Below, in pieces: positions 12,795 through 21,100 of a stretch of DNA of 28,076 bases. This DNA comes from Aquincolibacterium sp041674705 (GTDB lineage: Bacteria > Omnitrophota > Omnitrophia > Omnitrophales > Aquincolibacteriaceae). The stretch lies in NCBI GenBank assembly GCA_041674705.1, contig JBAYVF010000024.1:1-28076 (forward strand), given 5' to 3'. Numbering within the stretch: the stretch's first letter is position 1; each line of letters begins with the position of its first letter. The position numbers were made by a program, and so were the translations under genes. The notes beneath the pieces are model-generated. The model was not told where the DNA came from, made no database searches, and saw nothing but the letters and a program-made list of their open reading frames with translations.

Positions 12795-13726
12795 GGATCA
12801 CGAGGATCTCAAAGAAGACGCCGTATTGTTTCCGGTATCGTCTTGCCGATCCATGTCTCCAAGCCTCGATCCGTAAATTCGGGATCTTGATGCCGGTCAT
12901 TGTGACAAATGACAAGCATCCGGTCGTGATCGCTGGGCACAAACGCTTTTATGCGGCGCAGGCCCTCAAGATGAAGGCCGTGCCCGTTCTCGTCGCGGAG
13001 AAAATGAAGCCGAAAGACGCTTTTCTTCTAAGCCTTGTTTCCAACTGGAAGCAAGGGTGCTCGGACATGGACCGGGCCCGGGCACTTGGGATGGCGGCTC
13101 TGGAGTTCCACTTCAAGGAACAGGAAATCCTTTCAAGCCTGATGCCCCTTCTTGGACTTCCGGAGGAGAAGTCTCTGGCGGAGTTTTATCGGAAGGCCGA
13201 TCAGTTTCCGTCGTCCTTCAAGGACCTGGTTGAAGACGGGCAGTTGCCTCTTCGAGGGGTTCTGCCTTTTTTGAAATTCTCGAAAAACGATCAGGACTAT
13301 TTTGCTAAAAATATCGGGTCTAAGATGAGGTTGACGAGTTCCCAGTTGTTTCAGGCTGGGGAGTGGTTGTCCGATATCATGAAAGGAACGGGGAAGTGTC
13401 TCCGGGAGGTTTGCACGGCGCATAAGCTTCTCGAAAAGCTGGATATGCGGGGTATGGACCCGCGCATGAAAGCGGACCGGTTCTTTGCCCGCGTCAAAAA
13501 GCTGCGTTTCCCAGGATATTCGCTTTATCTCGAAACTTTCGAGGAACGGCGGTCGGACATTCTTCAAGATGCCAAGGAGCTCCGTTTGGAGCCCGTTCAG
13601 GGGTTCGAAGAACCCGGATTCGAGCTTCATGCGCGTGTGAAAACCCCGGGGGAGCTCGATCGGCTTCTCCAGAAACTTTCGCTCAAACGTTCTTTACTTA
13701 ACTCGTTGTTTGAAATTGCGTTATGA
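12767..13726 (+). CDS. ParB N-terminal-like domain protein of unknown function
   Basis: 319 aa. About residues 10-80 resemble the ParB/Srx nuclease-like domain: LADPCLQASIRKFGILMPVIV matches the ParB segment ending in G-x-x-x-P-x-x-V, and VIAGHKRFYAAQALKMKAVPVLV matches the G-x-R-R-x-x-A box, with GHKR in place of GERR. A helical middle (about 95-240) may correspond to a ParB DNA-binding region, but I see no clear helix-turn-helix. No parA is nearby, so a role in plasmid or chromosome partition is not supported. Homologous domains occur in transcription factors, nucleases and CTP-dependent switches. The ATG is preceded by GGAGAAAG and overlaps the previous gene by 28 nt. A promoter for the next operon lies in its last codons. 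Confidence 0.68.
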   Translation: MARYDSDVLRITRISKKTPYCFRYRLADPCLQASIRKFGILMPVIVTNDKHPVVIAGHKRFYAAQALKMKAVPVLVAEKMKPKDAFLLSLVSNWKQGCSDMDRARALGMAALEFHFKEQEILSSLMPLLGLPEEKSLAEFYRKADQFPSSFKDLVEDGQLPLRGVLPFLKFSKNDQDYFAKNIGSKMRLTSSQLFQAGEWLSDIMKGTGKCLREVCTAHKLLEKLDMRGMDPRMKADRFFARVKKLRFPGYSLYLETFEERRSDILQDAKELRLEPVQGFEEPGFELHARVKTPGELDRLLQKLSLKRSLLNSLFEIAL

Positions 13727-13738
13727 TTCCTATACAAT
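13710..13738 (+). promoter_or_regulatory. Sigma70-type promoter upstream of batD
   Basis: TTGAAA (13710-13715), 17 nt, then TACAAT (13733-13738). It is the best-formed promoter in the window. It overlaps the 3' end of the ParB-like gene and would start transcription near 13745, just before the leader hairpins. It probably drives the batD-batE-trpB-trpA-ruvX unit. Confidence 0.62.
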
Positions 13739-13746
13739 ACCCGCTT

Positions 13747-13824
13747 CGGTGTTGGTTATCATTACAAAAAAATTGAAAGCCAGCACCGTACCGTTATCCC
13801 ATAAAATCGAATGAAAAACGGTAC
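13747..13824 (+). promoter_or_regulatory. Two consecutive hairpins in the batD leader
   Basis: Hairpin 1 pairs CGGTGTTGG (13747-13755) with CCAGCACCG (13780-13788), with one G-U and an optional extension. Hairpin 2 pairs GTACCGTT (13788-13795) with AACGGTAC (13817-13824), 8 perfect base pairs, and its loop contains the ATG at 13811. The arrangement (start site, stem, second stem at the start codon) resembles the plsC leader but lacks its conserved blocks. Confidence 0.45.
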
Positions 13825-15745
13825 CCATAACACTTATATGAGAAAAATCCTTTTAGTCGCAGTCATTCTTTGGGGTGTTTTTGCCCCGTCCCTTCAGGCC
13901 GAGGAAGTTCGTGTCTCTGCCACCTTGAATAAGCGGTCGGTGCAGGTCGGAGAAGAGGTCCGGCTCAGTATTCGAGTGACAGGTCAGAGCGCGAATCTTC
14001 AAGCTCCCAGACTTTCACAAATGGATGGCATCGAAGCCTACTATACCGGTCGCGCTTCGCACATTTCGGTGATCAACGGAGTCTCTTCCTCGAACGTCGA
14101 ATTCAGCTACACGCTTATTCCCCAACGAGCGGGACGTTTTAAGGTCGGCCCCATTGAAATCCAGGCGGGGCAGAGCACTCTCCGGACGGAGCTGCTGGAG
14201 ATCGAAGCGTCGGGAGGTCAGTTGCCAAAGACACAGGCTATGCCCCAACCCGTTGCGATGCAGCCTTCGGGTCTTTCTCCGGCCACCCAACCGGTTTTGC
14301 CGGATCAGGATTCCTCGATATCCCCGGGAACCGATGACAACATTTTTGTCGAGGCGTCGGTCGACCGGAAAACTCTCTACCAGAATGAGCAGATGCTTCT
14401 GACCTATTCGCTTTACACCCGGTATGACACGCGCTACGAAGGATTCGACAAAGAGCCCGAGACGAGCGGGTTCTGGATCGAGGAATTTCCGATGGACCGG
14501 GATGTGCCCCGCGAGACGGTTCGTATGAACGGCAAGCGTTACGTGAAGGCCGATGTGAAAAAGCTCGCGCTTTTTCCGACCGCTCCCGGCAATTACACGA
14601 TCCAACCCGGAAGTCTTAAGGTCTCGATCCGCGAGGAACCCCAGGGGTCGAACGCCTTTGATGAGTTTTTTAGCGATAGCTTTTTTACGGGCGGCGCTTT
14701 TTTTGCACGGAGACAGAATCGTTTGCTTTCGCCTCCTCCGATCCAGCTTGTCGTGAAGCCCTTGCCTGAAAGTGGAAAACCAGCGAGTTTTCAAGGGGCG
14801 GTGGGAACCTTCCGTCTTTCGGCCACGATCGATAAGGATAAAGTGAAACAGAGCGAGCCTGTGACGCTTAGGATGGTTATCGAAGGCGAAGGGAATATCG
14901 AGACGCTCACGCGGCCGAAGGTTCCGGAACTTACAGGTTTTAAGATTTATGATGCGGATACGAATTCCAAGCTTTTCCAGGCGGGGAACGTGATCGGGGG
15001 GACGAAGAGTTTTGAGATCGTTTTTATTCCTAAAGAGGAAGGGAAGTCTTTTGTTCCGCCACTCGAATTCAGCTACTTCGATCCCCGGCAGGAAAAGTAT
15101 GTCACCTTGAAGACCCCGAATTTTCCGATCCAGGTTGAACACTCGGATCAGAATTTTCAAATGCCGCAGGAACTCTCCGGAAATTCCGTTTTTCAAAAAC
15201 AGGTTAAATCGGAGGGGAAGGACATTCGCTACATCAATGAAAAACTCCCGGAGGATTTTTCAACTCATGCCGCGGATCGGGTCTACACGATCCTTGTGTG
15301 GGGGGACTTGCTTCTTTTCTTGCTGCTCGTGGCGCTTTGGATGAAGGACCGCCAGGACCGTTTGTTTTCAAAAGACCAAGCCCTGCGGCGCCGGAAGACG
15401 GCCCGGGGAACGGCGTCTGTGAACCTGCACCGGCTTAAAAAGCTCGCGCATTCTTCAAAAGACGAGGATACCGCCATCTTTTTTGTAGAGCTTGAAAAGG
15501 CCATGACCCAATACATTGCGGACAAATGGAATCTTTCGACCTATGGCGTGACGCGACAGGATCTGGAGTTGCTTCTTACGGCACATTTCGGCGCTGAAGA
15601 CGCGCACTTGAAAGACGTGCTTGAGCTTTACCGCCTTTGTGACGAATCCCGCTTTGGGAAAGGCTCGATCCCTCAGGCGTCAAAAAAAATCGGGTTTAAA
15701 ATCTTCCAAGATGCTGTAAACCGGATCGAAAGGATGAGACGATGA
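13811..15745 (+). CDS. batD: BatD family protein (oxygen tolerance / Bat operon)
   Basis: 644 aa. Signal peptide MRKILLVAVILWGVFAPSLQA begins at the second methionine (13838), so the true start may be 13838; neither ATG has a strong ribosome binding site. The exported part begins EEVRVSATLNKRSVQVGEEV, the usual BatD opening, with repeated immunoglobulin-like domains (AGRFKVGPIEIQAG, later KVKQSEPVTLRMVIEGEGNI and SFEIVFIPKEEGKSFVPPLE). One transmembrane segment lies near 492-511 (ILVWGDLLLFLLLVALW), followed by a cytoplasmic tail ending in the conserved YRLCDESRFGKGS region. Bat proteins form an envelope system linked to stress and oxygen tolerance in Bacteroides and Leptospira; the mechanism is unclear. 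The stop overlaps batE by ATGA. BatA/B/C are not in the window. Confidence 0.9.
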   Translation: MKNGTHNTYMRKILLVAVILWGVFAPSLQAEEVRVSATLNKRSVQVGEEVRLSIRVTGQSANLQAPRLSQMDGIEAYYTGRASHISVINGVSSSNVEFSYTLIPQRAGRFKVGPIEIQAGQSTLRTELLEIEASGGQLPKTQAMPQPVAMQPSGLSPATQPVLPDQDSSISPGTDDNIFVEASVDRKTLYQNEQMLLTYSLYTRYDTRYEGFDKEPETSGFWIEEFPMDRDVPRETVRMNGKRYVKADVKKLALFPTAPGNYTIQPGSLKVSIREEPQGSNAFDEFFSDSFFTGGAFFARRQNRLLSPPPIQLVVKPLPESGKPASFQGAVGTFRLSATIDKDKVKQSEPVTLRMVIEGEGNIETLTRPKVPELTGFKIYDADTNSKLFQAGNVIGGTKSFEIVFIPKEEGKSFVPPLEFSYFDPRQEKYVTLKTPNFPIQVEHSDQNFQMPQELSGNSVFQKQVKSEGKDIRYINEKLPEDFSTHAADRVYTILVWGDLLLFLLLVALWMKDRQDRLFSKDQALRRRKTARGTASVNLHRLKKLAHSSKDEDTAIFFVELEKAMTQYIADKWNLSTYGVTRQDLELLLTAHFGAEDAHLKDVLELYRLCDESRFGKGSIPQASKKIGFKIFQDAVNRIERMRR

Positions 15746-16629
15746 ACGACAAATCCGAAATCCTAAATCCGAAATTCGAAGCAAATTCCAAATGCAAATG
15801 CTCAAATGTTCAAGACTGCTTTTGGAATTCGGATTTTTGGCATTCGATATTGTTTCGAATTTCGAGTTTCGGTTTTCGAATTTTTGTAGCAGGATTATTG
15901 GCAGGCCTGTGGATTTCGTCCTCGGCCCAGGCATTGACCGATACCAGTTCCGTGTTCCGGGAGGCCAATACAAGCTATCGGACCGGGGATTACAAAAAGG
16001 CTGCGGAGCTTTATGAATCGTTGATTACGGAGAAGCCTCATGTCGCGGCTTTTTATTATGATCTTGCGAATGCCTATGTGCGGTTGGGAAAACTGAGCCG
16101 GGCGATCCTGAATTATGAAAAAGCCCTGTATCTCGATCCGAGGAATGCAGATACACGGGAGAATTTACGGTATACGCGCAGTCTTTTAGAGTATCGCGTG
16201 GAGGATAATCGGAATTGGTATCTCCGGGCGGCCGAAGCCGTGCTCCAGCACATGACCGGACGCGAGATCAACTTTGTGGTGCTTGGGATCGAGTTCGTAT
16301 TTCTCGTCGGCGCGATCGCTTTTTTCCTTATGGGCCGCGGGCTCTTCTGGAACGGGTGGCAGAAATTCGTTTTTATCCTTTTGGTGCTTGCAGGGCTCAT
16401 CGCGCTCGGCAAACAAGTGCAGAGTAATGTGATCCGCGATGCGATCGTCATGCAAAAAGAGTGCGAAGCCCGTTATGGGCCTTCGGAGCATGACCAGGTC
16501 GCGTTCCGAATGGGCGAAGGCATCAAGGTGTTCGTGATGGACCGGCGGGAAGATTGGAGCCGCGTGCTTTTGACGAATGGAGAAAGCGGCTGGGTAAGAG
16601 ATTCGGATATCGCCGAGGTGAAAGTATGA
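15742..16629 (+). CDS. batE: BatE-like protein: TPR repeats, two membrane segments, SH3-like domain
   Basis: 295 aa, starting in the ATGA overlap with batD. Residues 4-48 are encoded by a heptad palindrome (for example FRISSFGFRIF). The native signal-like segment appears to resume at VAGLLAGLWISSSAQA. TPR units follow (FREANTSYRTGDYKKAAELY, then FYYDLANAYVRLGKLSRAIL), then two transmembrane helices (INFVVLGIEFVFLVGAIAFF and FVFILLVLAGLIAL), then a C-terminal SH3-like domain with WSRVLLTNGESGWVRDSDI. This order is typical of BatE. Likely an inner-membrane partner of BatD. The stop overlaps the trpB start. Confidence 0.87.
   Translation: MNDKSEILNPKFEANSKCKCSNVQDCFWNSDFWHSILFRISSFGFRIFVAGLLAGLWISSSAQALTDTSSVFREANTSYRTGDYKKAAELYESLITEKPHVAAFYYDLANAYVRLGKLSRAILNYEKALYLDPRNADTRENLRYTRSLLEYRVEDNRNWYLRAAEAVLQHMTGREINFVVLGIEFVFLVGAIAFFLMGRGLFWNGWQKFVFILLVLAGLIALGKQVQSNVIRDAIVMQKECEARYGPSEHDQVAFRMGEGIKVFVMDRREDWSRVLLTNGESGWVRDSDIAEVKV
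15751..15883. repeat. Heptad palindrome, AAATCCG type (copy 1), inside the batE coding region
   Basis: The left arm begins AAATCCG, AAATCCT, AAATCCG, AAATTCG (15751-15778). The right arm ends CGAATTT, CGAGTTT, CGGTTTT, CGAATTT (15856-15883). Arms extend inward to a total length of about 133 bp. The whole element is translated as BatE residues 4-48. Same type as 17812-17924. Confidence 0.85.
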
Positions 16630-17807
16630 AGAAACTTCCCGATGCGAAAGGCCATTTCGGTTCTTACGGCGGGCGCTATGTCCCCGAAACGCTTGTGAAA
16701 GCGTGCGAGGAATTAACGGCGGCCTATCAAGCGATCAAGGGCGATAAGAAATTCCGGACCGAGCTAAGACATTACCTCGAGACCTATGCCGGGCGCCCGA
16801 CGCCGCTTTATGAAGCTAAAAATCTTTCGGCACATTTCGGACGAGGACGGATCTTTCTCAAACGCGAAGATCTCCTTCATACCGGGGCGCATAAGATCAA
16901 TAACACGCTTGCCCAGGGGCTTTTAGCCAGACGGCTCGGGAAGACCCGCATCGTAGCCGAGACCGGCGCCGGACAGCATGGGGTGGCGTCTGCGACGGCG
17001 GCCTGTGTCTTTGGGCTTAAGTGCGTGGTCTATATGGGCGCGGTGGATATCGAACGTCAGGCCTTGAATGTTTATAAGATGAAACTGCTCGGCGCGGAAG
17101 TGCGGCCAGTCCATTCAGGATCCAAGACCTTGAAGGACGCGACGAATGAGGCGATCCGCGACTGGGTCACGAATGTGGAGGACACGCATTATCTTTTAGG
17201 CTCGGTCGTGGGGCCGCATCCTTATCCGGCCATGGTCCGTGATTTTCAGGAAGTGATCGGAACCGAAACGCGCCGGCAGATCCTGAAGGCTGCAGGGCGT
17301 CTTCCAAACTATCTTTTAGCCTGTGTCGGCGGTGGTAGTAACTCCATGGGGTTTTTCCATCCGTTCCTCAAAGATCGAAGTGTTCGCATCATCGGCATCG
17401 AAGCGGCCGGCGAAGGTGTTTCTACGCCTCATCATGCGGCCTCCATCACGAAGGGAAGGCCCGGCATTCTTCATGGTATGAAAAGTTATTTGCTTCAGGA
17501 CAAAAATGGCCAGGTCCAGTTGGCGCATTCGATCTCGGCAGGGCTCGATTATCCTTCTGTCGGGCCGGAGCATTCTTATTTGAAAGATTCAGGGCGTGTT
17601 AACTATCAGGCCGTGACTGATAAAGATGCGCTCAAGGGTTTTGATTTACTGACAAAGCTGGAAGGGATCATGCCGGCGCTTGAACCCGCGCATGCCCTGG
17701 GCTATTTGCCGAAGCTGATGCCCCAAACGAAGAAGAATGATCTTTTGGTCGTTTGTCTTTCCGGGCGCGGCGATAAAGATATTCATACCGTGCAGCAACA
17801 CTTGTGA
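16626..17807 (+). CDS. trpB: Tryptophan synthase beta chain
   Basis: 393 aa from ATG 16626, which overlaps the batE stop; an upstream in-frame extension lies inside batE and is ignored. TrpB condenses indole with L-serine to form L-tryptophan using PLP. HTGAHKINNT gives the PLP lysine K90, ETGAGQHGVA is the serine-site loop, and GGGSNSMGFF is the phosphate-binding loop. The N-terminus GHFGSYGGRYVPETL is typical of the main TrpB1 class. It is paired with trpA downstream, across a repeat-filled gap of 132 nt. No other trp genes are in the window. Confidence 0.97.
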   Translation: MKKLPDAKGHFGSYGGRYVPETLVKACEELTAAYQAIKGDKKFRTELRHYLETYAGRPTPLYEAKNLSAHFGRGRIFLKREDLLHTGAHKINNTLAQGLLARRLGKTRIVAETGAGQHGVASATAACVFGLKCVVYMGAVDIERQALNVYKMKLLGAEVRPVHSGSKTLKDATNEAIRDWVTNVEDTHYLLGSVVGPHPYPAMVRDFQEVIGTETRRQILKAAGRLPNYLLACVGGGSNSMGFFHPFLKDRSVRIIGIEAAGEGVSTPHHAASITKGRPGILHGMKSYLLQDKNGQVQLAHSISAGLDYPSVGPEHSYLKDSGRVNYQAVTDKDALKGFDLLTKLEGIMPALEPAHALGYLPKLMPQTKKNDLLVVCLSGRGDKDIHTVQQHL

Positions 17808-17811
17808 CGCA

Positions 17812-17924
17812 AATACGAATACCGAAGCACGAAATACGAAACAAATTCGAATGACCGAAGTCCCGAATTTTAAACATTCGGATTTTTGATTTGTTTCGGA
17901 TTTCGAAATTCGGATTTCGGATTT
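17812..17924. repeat. Heptad palindrome, AAATCCG/AATACGA type (copy 2), between trpB and trpA
   Basis: Left arm 17812-17839 is four 7-mers (AATACGA, ATACCGA, AGCACGA, AATACGA). Right arm 17894-17921 is four 7-mers (TTTCGGA, TTTCGAA, ATTCGGA, TTTCGGA). It occupies almost the whole trpB-trpA gap without disrupting either gene. Same style as the element in batE. Confidence 0.85.
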
Positions 17925-17939
17925 AAACCAGGAAGAGCT

Positions 17940-18728
17940 ATGAAGAATAGATTGGATGAAACCATAAGGAACGCAAGAAGACGCGGGGAAAAAATATTCT
18001 GTGTCTTCCTGACGCTGGGTTATCCCAGCATTGCCGCAACGGAACGGCTCATTCTGTCTTCAGCCGCAGCCGGGGTGGATATCATCGAACTGGGTTTTCC
18101 TTTTTCCGATCCGCTTGCGGACGGGCCAACGATCCAGTATTCCTCCGAGCAGGCGCTTAAAAAGCATGTCACGATCAAGGATGCATTTGCTCTCGTACGC
18201 CGTCTTCGGCAAAAAGGCGTGAAGATTCCGATCCTGTTCTTCGGCTATTTCAACCCTGTTTTCTCGTATGGTGGCAAGGCTTTTGCCAGGGATGCGAGAA
18301 ACGCAGGGCTGGATGGCTTGATCATTCCCGATCTGCCGCCGGAAGAGGAAATAGAATTTCAGAAGGCATGTCGTAAGCAAAAACTTCACCTGGTGCAACT
18401 CGTCGCACCGACCACCAAGGATAAACGGGCGAAGATGCTCGTGAAAAAGTCTCAAGGGTTCATCTATTATGTTTCGCTCCGCGGTGTGACCGGCGCGCGG
18501 AAAGCAGTGCCCGCGGACCTTAAGGCGCATCTTAAAAAATTAAAACGCATGACTGCAAAACCGGTCCTGGCCGGGTTCGGTATCTCGACGCCTGAGCAGG
18601 CGCACGCGATCTCCCGTATGGCGGATGGCGTGATCGTCGGCAGTGCCGTGATCAATCATCTTAAAAAGGGTGTTTCCGCCGCCGAACGTTTTATCGAAAA
18701 AATGTCCCGGGCCGTACACGGAGCATGA
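17940..18728 (+). CDS. trpA: Tryptophan synthase alpha chain
   Basis: 262 aa from ATG 17940, preceded by GGAAG. TrpA cleaves indole-3-glycerol phosphate to indole, which is channelled to TrpB. E50 and D61 in IIELGFPFSDPLADGP correspond to the two catalytic acids of the family. FFGYFNPVFSYG, GLIIPDLPPEE and LAGFGISTPEQ are conserved TIM-barrel elements, with the phosphate site near GVIVGSAV. The frame can be extended upstream, but only through repeat sequence. The stop overlaps ruvX by ATGA, so the two are probably translationally coupled. Confidence 0.97.
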   Translation: MKNRLDETIRNARRRGEKIFCVFLTLGYPSIAATERLILSSAAAGVDIIELGFPFSDPLADGPTIQYSSEQALKKHVTIKDAFALVRRLRQKGVKIPILFFGYFNPVFSYGGKAFARDARNAGLDGLIIPDLPPEEEIEFQKACRKQKLHLVQLVAPTTKDKRAKMLVKKSQGFIYYVSLRGVTGARKAVPADLKAHLKKLKRMTAKPVLAGFGISTPEQAHAISRMADGVIVGSAVINHLKKGVSAAERFIEKMSRAVHGA

Positions 18729-19150
18729 GCGGCGCGCTTTTGGGTCTTGATCTCGGAGAAAAAAGGATCGGTGTTGCTTTTGTGCCGGCCGGAACGACGA
18801 TCGCGTTCCCGGTGGAAACGATTGAAGTGAAAGGCCGGGAGCAGGTGCTGGCCCAGATACAGAAATTGATCCTTAAACACAAAGCCGAGAAGGTCGTGGT
18901 CGGGCTTCCCATAACGCTCAAGGGTGAGATGGGGATCGCGGCGAAGAAGCGGGTCCAGGAAGTGGAGTGGTATCAGTCCAGGATCTCGGTGCCGATGGTG
19001 ATGTGGGACGAGCGGCTGTCGTCCAAAGAAGTCGAGCGGATGTTGATCGATGCGGATGTCCGGCGTGATAAGCGCAGGGAAGTGATCGACCAATTGGCCG
19101 CTCAGAGAATATTGCAGAATTATTTAGACAGTACGATCGCGAACTCATAA
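18725..19150 (+). CDS. ruvX: Putative pre-16S rRNA nuclease / Holliday junction resolvase-like (YqgF/RuvX)
   Basis: 141 aa, RNase H-fold YqgF family. LGLDLGEKRIGVAF near the start carries the first catalytic aspartate (D9), VVVGLPITLKG is the second strand, and DERLSS (near 95) and IDQLAAQRILQNYL (near 121) carry the remaining acidic positions. The family processes the 5' end of 16S rRNA in E. coli, and a Holliday-junction role has also been proposed. The start overlaps the trpA stop by 4 nt. Cytoplasmic. Confidence 0.93.
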   Translation: MSGALLGLDLGEKRIGVAFVPAGTTIAFPVETIEVKGREQVLAQIQKLILKHKAEKVVVGLPITLKGEMGIAAKKRVQEVEWYQSRISVPMVMWDERLSSKEVERMLIDADVRRDKRREVIDQLAAQRILQNYLDSTIANS

Positions 19151-19159
19151 AGGGTGGTC

Positions 19160-20440
19160 ATGACTTATAATTTAACGACACTTGAAAACGGGCTCAGGGT
19201 GCTTACGGTTCCGATGGCGAATCGGGAATCGGCGGCGGTGGCGATCTGGGTCAAGGCCGGCGGGCGTTATGAACCCAGGAAGATCTCCGGGATCTCGCAT
19301 TATCTGGAACACATGATGTTCAAGGGGACGCCGACACGGAACACGCGCCAGATCAAGGAAGAGGTCGAAGGCGTGGGCGGGGTTTTGAACGCGTTCACCG
19401 GCGAGGAAATGACCTGCTATTTTGCGAAACTTCTGAAGCAATACTATCCGCGGGCGCTCGATGTTCTGTCCGACATGGTGCTTCATTCGACCATCCCGGC
19501 GGATGAACTGGCCAAGGAAAGAACCGTGATCCTGGAAGAGATCAAGATGTACCGTGACGTGCCTTCCCACCACGTGCACGATCTGATGGGAGAACTTTTG
19601 TGGCCGGACCAGCCGCTTGGCAGGACACTGGCCGGTTCTCCGGAGACGGTTTCCAAGATGACGCGTGCTGATCTCCGGAAATATATGAAGGATTACTATC
19701 ACAACAGCAATATTCTTGTTTCGGTTTCCGGCGACGTGGATCACGACGAAGTTCTGGCGCGCGTGGCGGATATTTATAAAACGCCCCAGCCGAAGAAGGC
19801 TTCAGTGTTTGTCCCCGCGAAAAGTGCGCAGGTGAGGCCCCGCACACATTATTACGAGAAGGCAACCGAGCAGACTCATTTGGTGATCGGACTTCATGCG
19901 TTGCCGCGTATGCATCCGGACCGTTATAAGCTGGGGCTTCTTCATGTGATCCTGGGAGCGAATATGTCGAGCCGTCTTTTTGAAGAAGTCCGTGAAAAAC
20001 GCGGACTTGCTTATGAGATCAAATCTGGTATTTCCGGCTATCAGGATGCCGGAGCTTTTACGGTGTCGGCCGGGGTCGAAACGAAAAAGACCGTGCGGGC
20101 TGTGGCGGTGATCATGAAAGAACTCGCGAAAGTGAGAAAAAGTTTCGTGAAGCCGGGCGAACTTCGCCGCGCGAAGGATTATTTTATGAGCCAAGTCTCG
20201 CTGGGTGTGGAAGATACGCTGGATCATCTCCTTTGGGCGGGTGAAAAGGCTCTTTGTTCGGGGGAATTGCCGGATAAAGTGGAGATCCGCCGCCAGATCG
20301 AAACAACAACGCTGGAAGATATTCAGCGAGTCGCTCAGGGGATCTTCCGGACCGGAAATTTGAATCTTTCCTTGATCGGTCCGGTGCCTGAAAAAATGCA
20401 GCGTGAAATTACCAAAAATCTTGTTATCGAAGGGGCTTAA
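19160..20440 (+). CDS. M16 family (pitrilysin-like) zinc metallopeptidase
   Basis: 426 aa from ATG 19160, preceded by AAAGGGTGG; a GTG six bases upstream is less likely. The inverted zinc motif HXXEH is H47-Y-L-E50-H51 in ISHYLEHMMFKGT, and E127 at the end of ERTVILEE lies at the expected spacing for the third ligand. VREKRGLAYEIKSGISGYQDAG near residue 277 is the conserved C-terminal half signature. Length matches the single-chain processing-peptidase-like group (such as YmxG/PepR). No signal peptide is seen, so probably cytoplasmic. It is followed 9 nt later by rpe. Confidence 0.94.
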   Translation: MTYNLTTLENGLRVLTVPMANRESAAVAIWVKAGGRYEPRKISGISHYLEHMMFKGTPTRNTRQIKEEVEGVGGVLNAFTGEEMTCYFAKLLKQYYPRALDVLSDMVLHSTIPADELAKERTVILEEIKMYRDVPSHHVHDLMGELLWPDQPLGRTLAGSPETVSKMTRADLRKYMKDYYHNSNILVSVSGDVDHDEVLARVADIYKTPQPKKASVFVPAKSAQVRPRTHYYEKATEQTHLVIGLHALPRMHPDRYKLGLLHVILGANMSSRLFEEVREKRGLAYEIKSGISGYQDAGAFTVSAGVETKKTVRAVAVIMKELAKVRKSFVKPGELRRAKDYFMSQVSLGVEDTLDHLLWAGEKALCSGELPDKVEIRRQIETTTLEDIQRVAQGIFRTGNLNLSLIGPVPEKMQREITKNLVIEGA

Positions 20441-20449
20441 GGAGAACTC

Positions 20450-21100
20450 ATGAAAAAGATCATGATCGCGCCGAGTTTGCTTTCCGCGGATTTTAGCCGG
20501 TTGGCTGAGGAAGTTCGGGATGTGGAAAATGCCGGATGTGACGCGCTCCATATCGATGTGATGGACGGGCATTTTGTGCCGAATCTAACGATCGGGCCGC
20601 TGGTGGTCGCTGCGGTGCATCGGGTGACGGAGCTGCCGCTGGATGTTCACTTGATGATCGATACGCCGTCCCGCTATATCGCGGAATTCCGCAAGGCCGG
20701 CGCGGACTGGATCACGGTCCATGTCGAAGCGGAAAAAGATATCCATGGATTGCTTAAAAAAATCCGGGAATCGGGCGCCAAGGCCGGGCTATCGCTCAGG
20801 CCCAAGACCGCCGTCGAAACCCTGTTTCCTTATCTTGCGGAGCTTGATCTTGTGCTTGTCATGTCGGTGGAGCCGGGGTTCGGTGGGCAGTTGTTCATGC
20901 CGGCGATGATGGATAAGGTCAAGGTGCTGCGTTCAAAGTTCCAGGGGCTTATTTCCGTGGATGGCGGTATCGGCGCTGGAAATGCGTCTCAGGCGCTTGA
21001 GGCAGGGGCCGATATTCTTGTGGCGGGAAGCGCCGTTTTCGGAAAAGCCGATCGCGCGCAGGCTATTCAGGAATTCCGAGAGATTTTCAAGAAATTCTAA
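20450..21100 (+). CDS. rpe: Ribulose-phosphate 3-epimerase
   Basis: 216 aa, usual length, with AAGGAG just before the ATG. It interconverts ribulose 5-phosphate and xylulose 5-phosphate in the pentose phosphate pathway. APSLLSADFSRL, HIDVMDGHFVPNLT (metal-ligand H and catalytic D), LDVHLMI, MSVEPGFGGQ and ISVDGGI (second catalytic D) are all intact. The TAA stop overlaps the lepA ATG by one base. Confidence 0.97.
   Translation: MKKIMIAPSLLSADFSRLAEEVRDVENAGCDALHIDVMDGHFVPNLTIGPLVVAAVHRVTELPLDVHLMIDTPSRYIAEFRKAGADWITVHVEAEKDIHGLLKKIRESGAKAGLSLRPKTAVETLFPYLAELDLVLVMSVEPGFGGQLFMPAMMDKVKVLRSKFQGLISVDGGIGAGNASQALEAGADILVAGSAVFGKADRAQAIQEFREIFKKF

Noticed and set aside
12767..13726. Chromosome partition protein ParB
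   Set aside because: Only the N-terminal box is similar; no parA, no parS-like palindromes and no clear helix-turn-helix.
14015..15196. 393-codon open frame on the minus strand opposite batD
   Set aside because: Antisense shadow; highly basic composition with no domain, and batD is well supported on the other strand.
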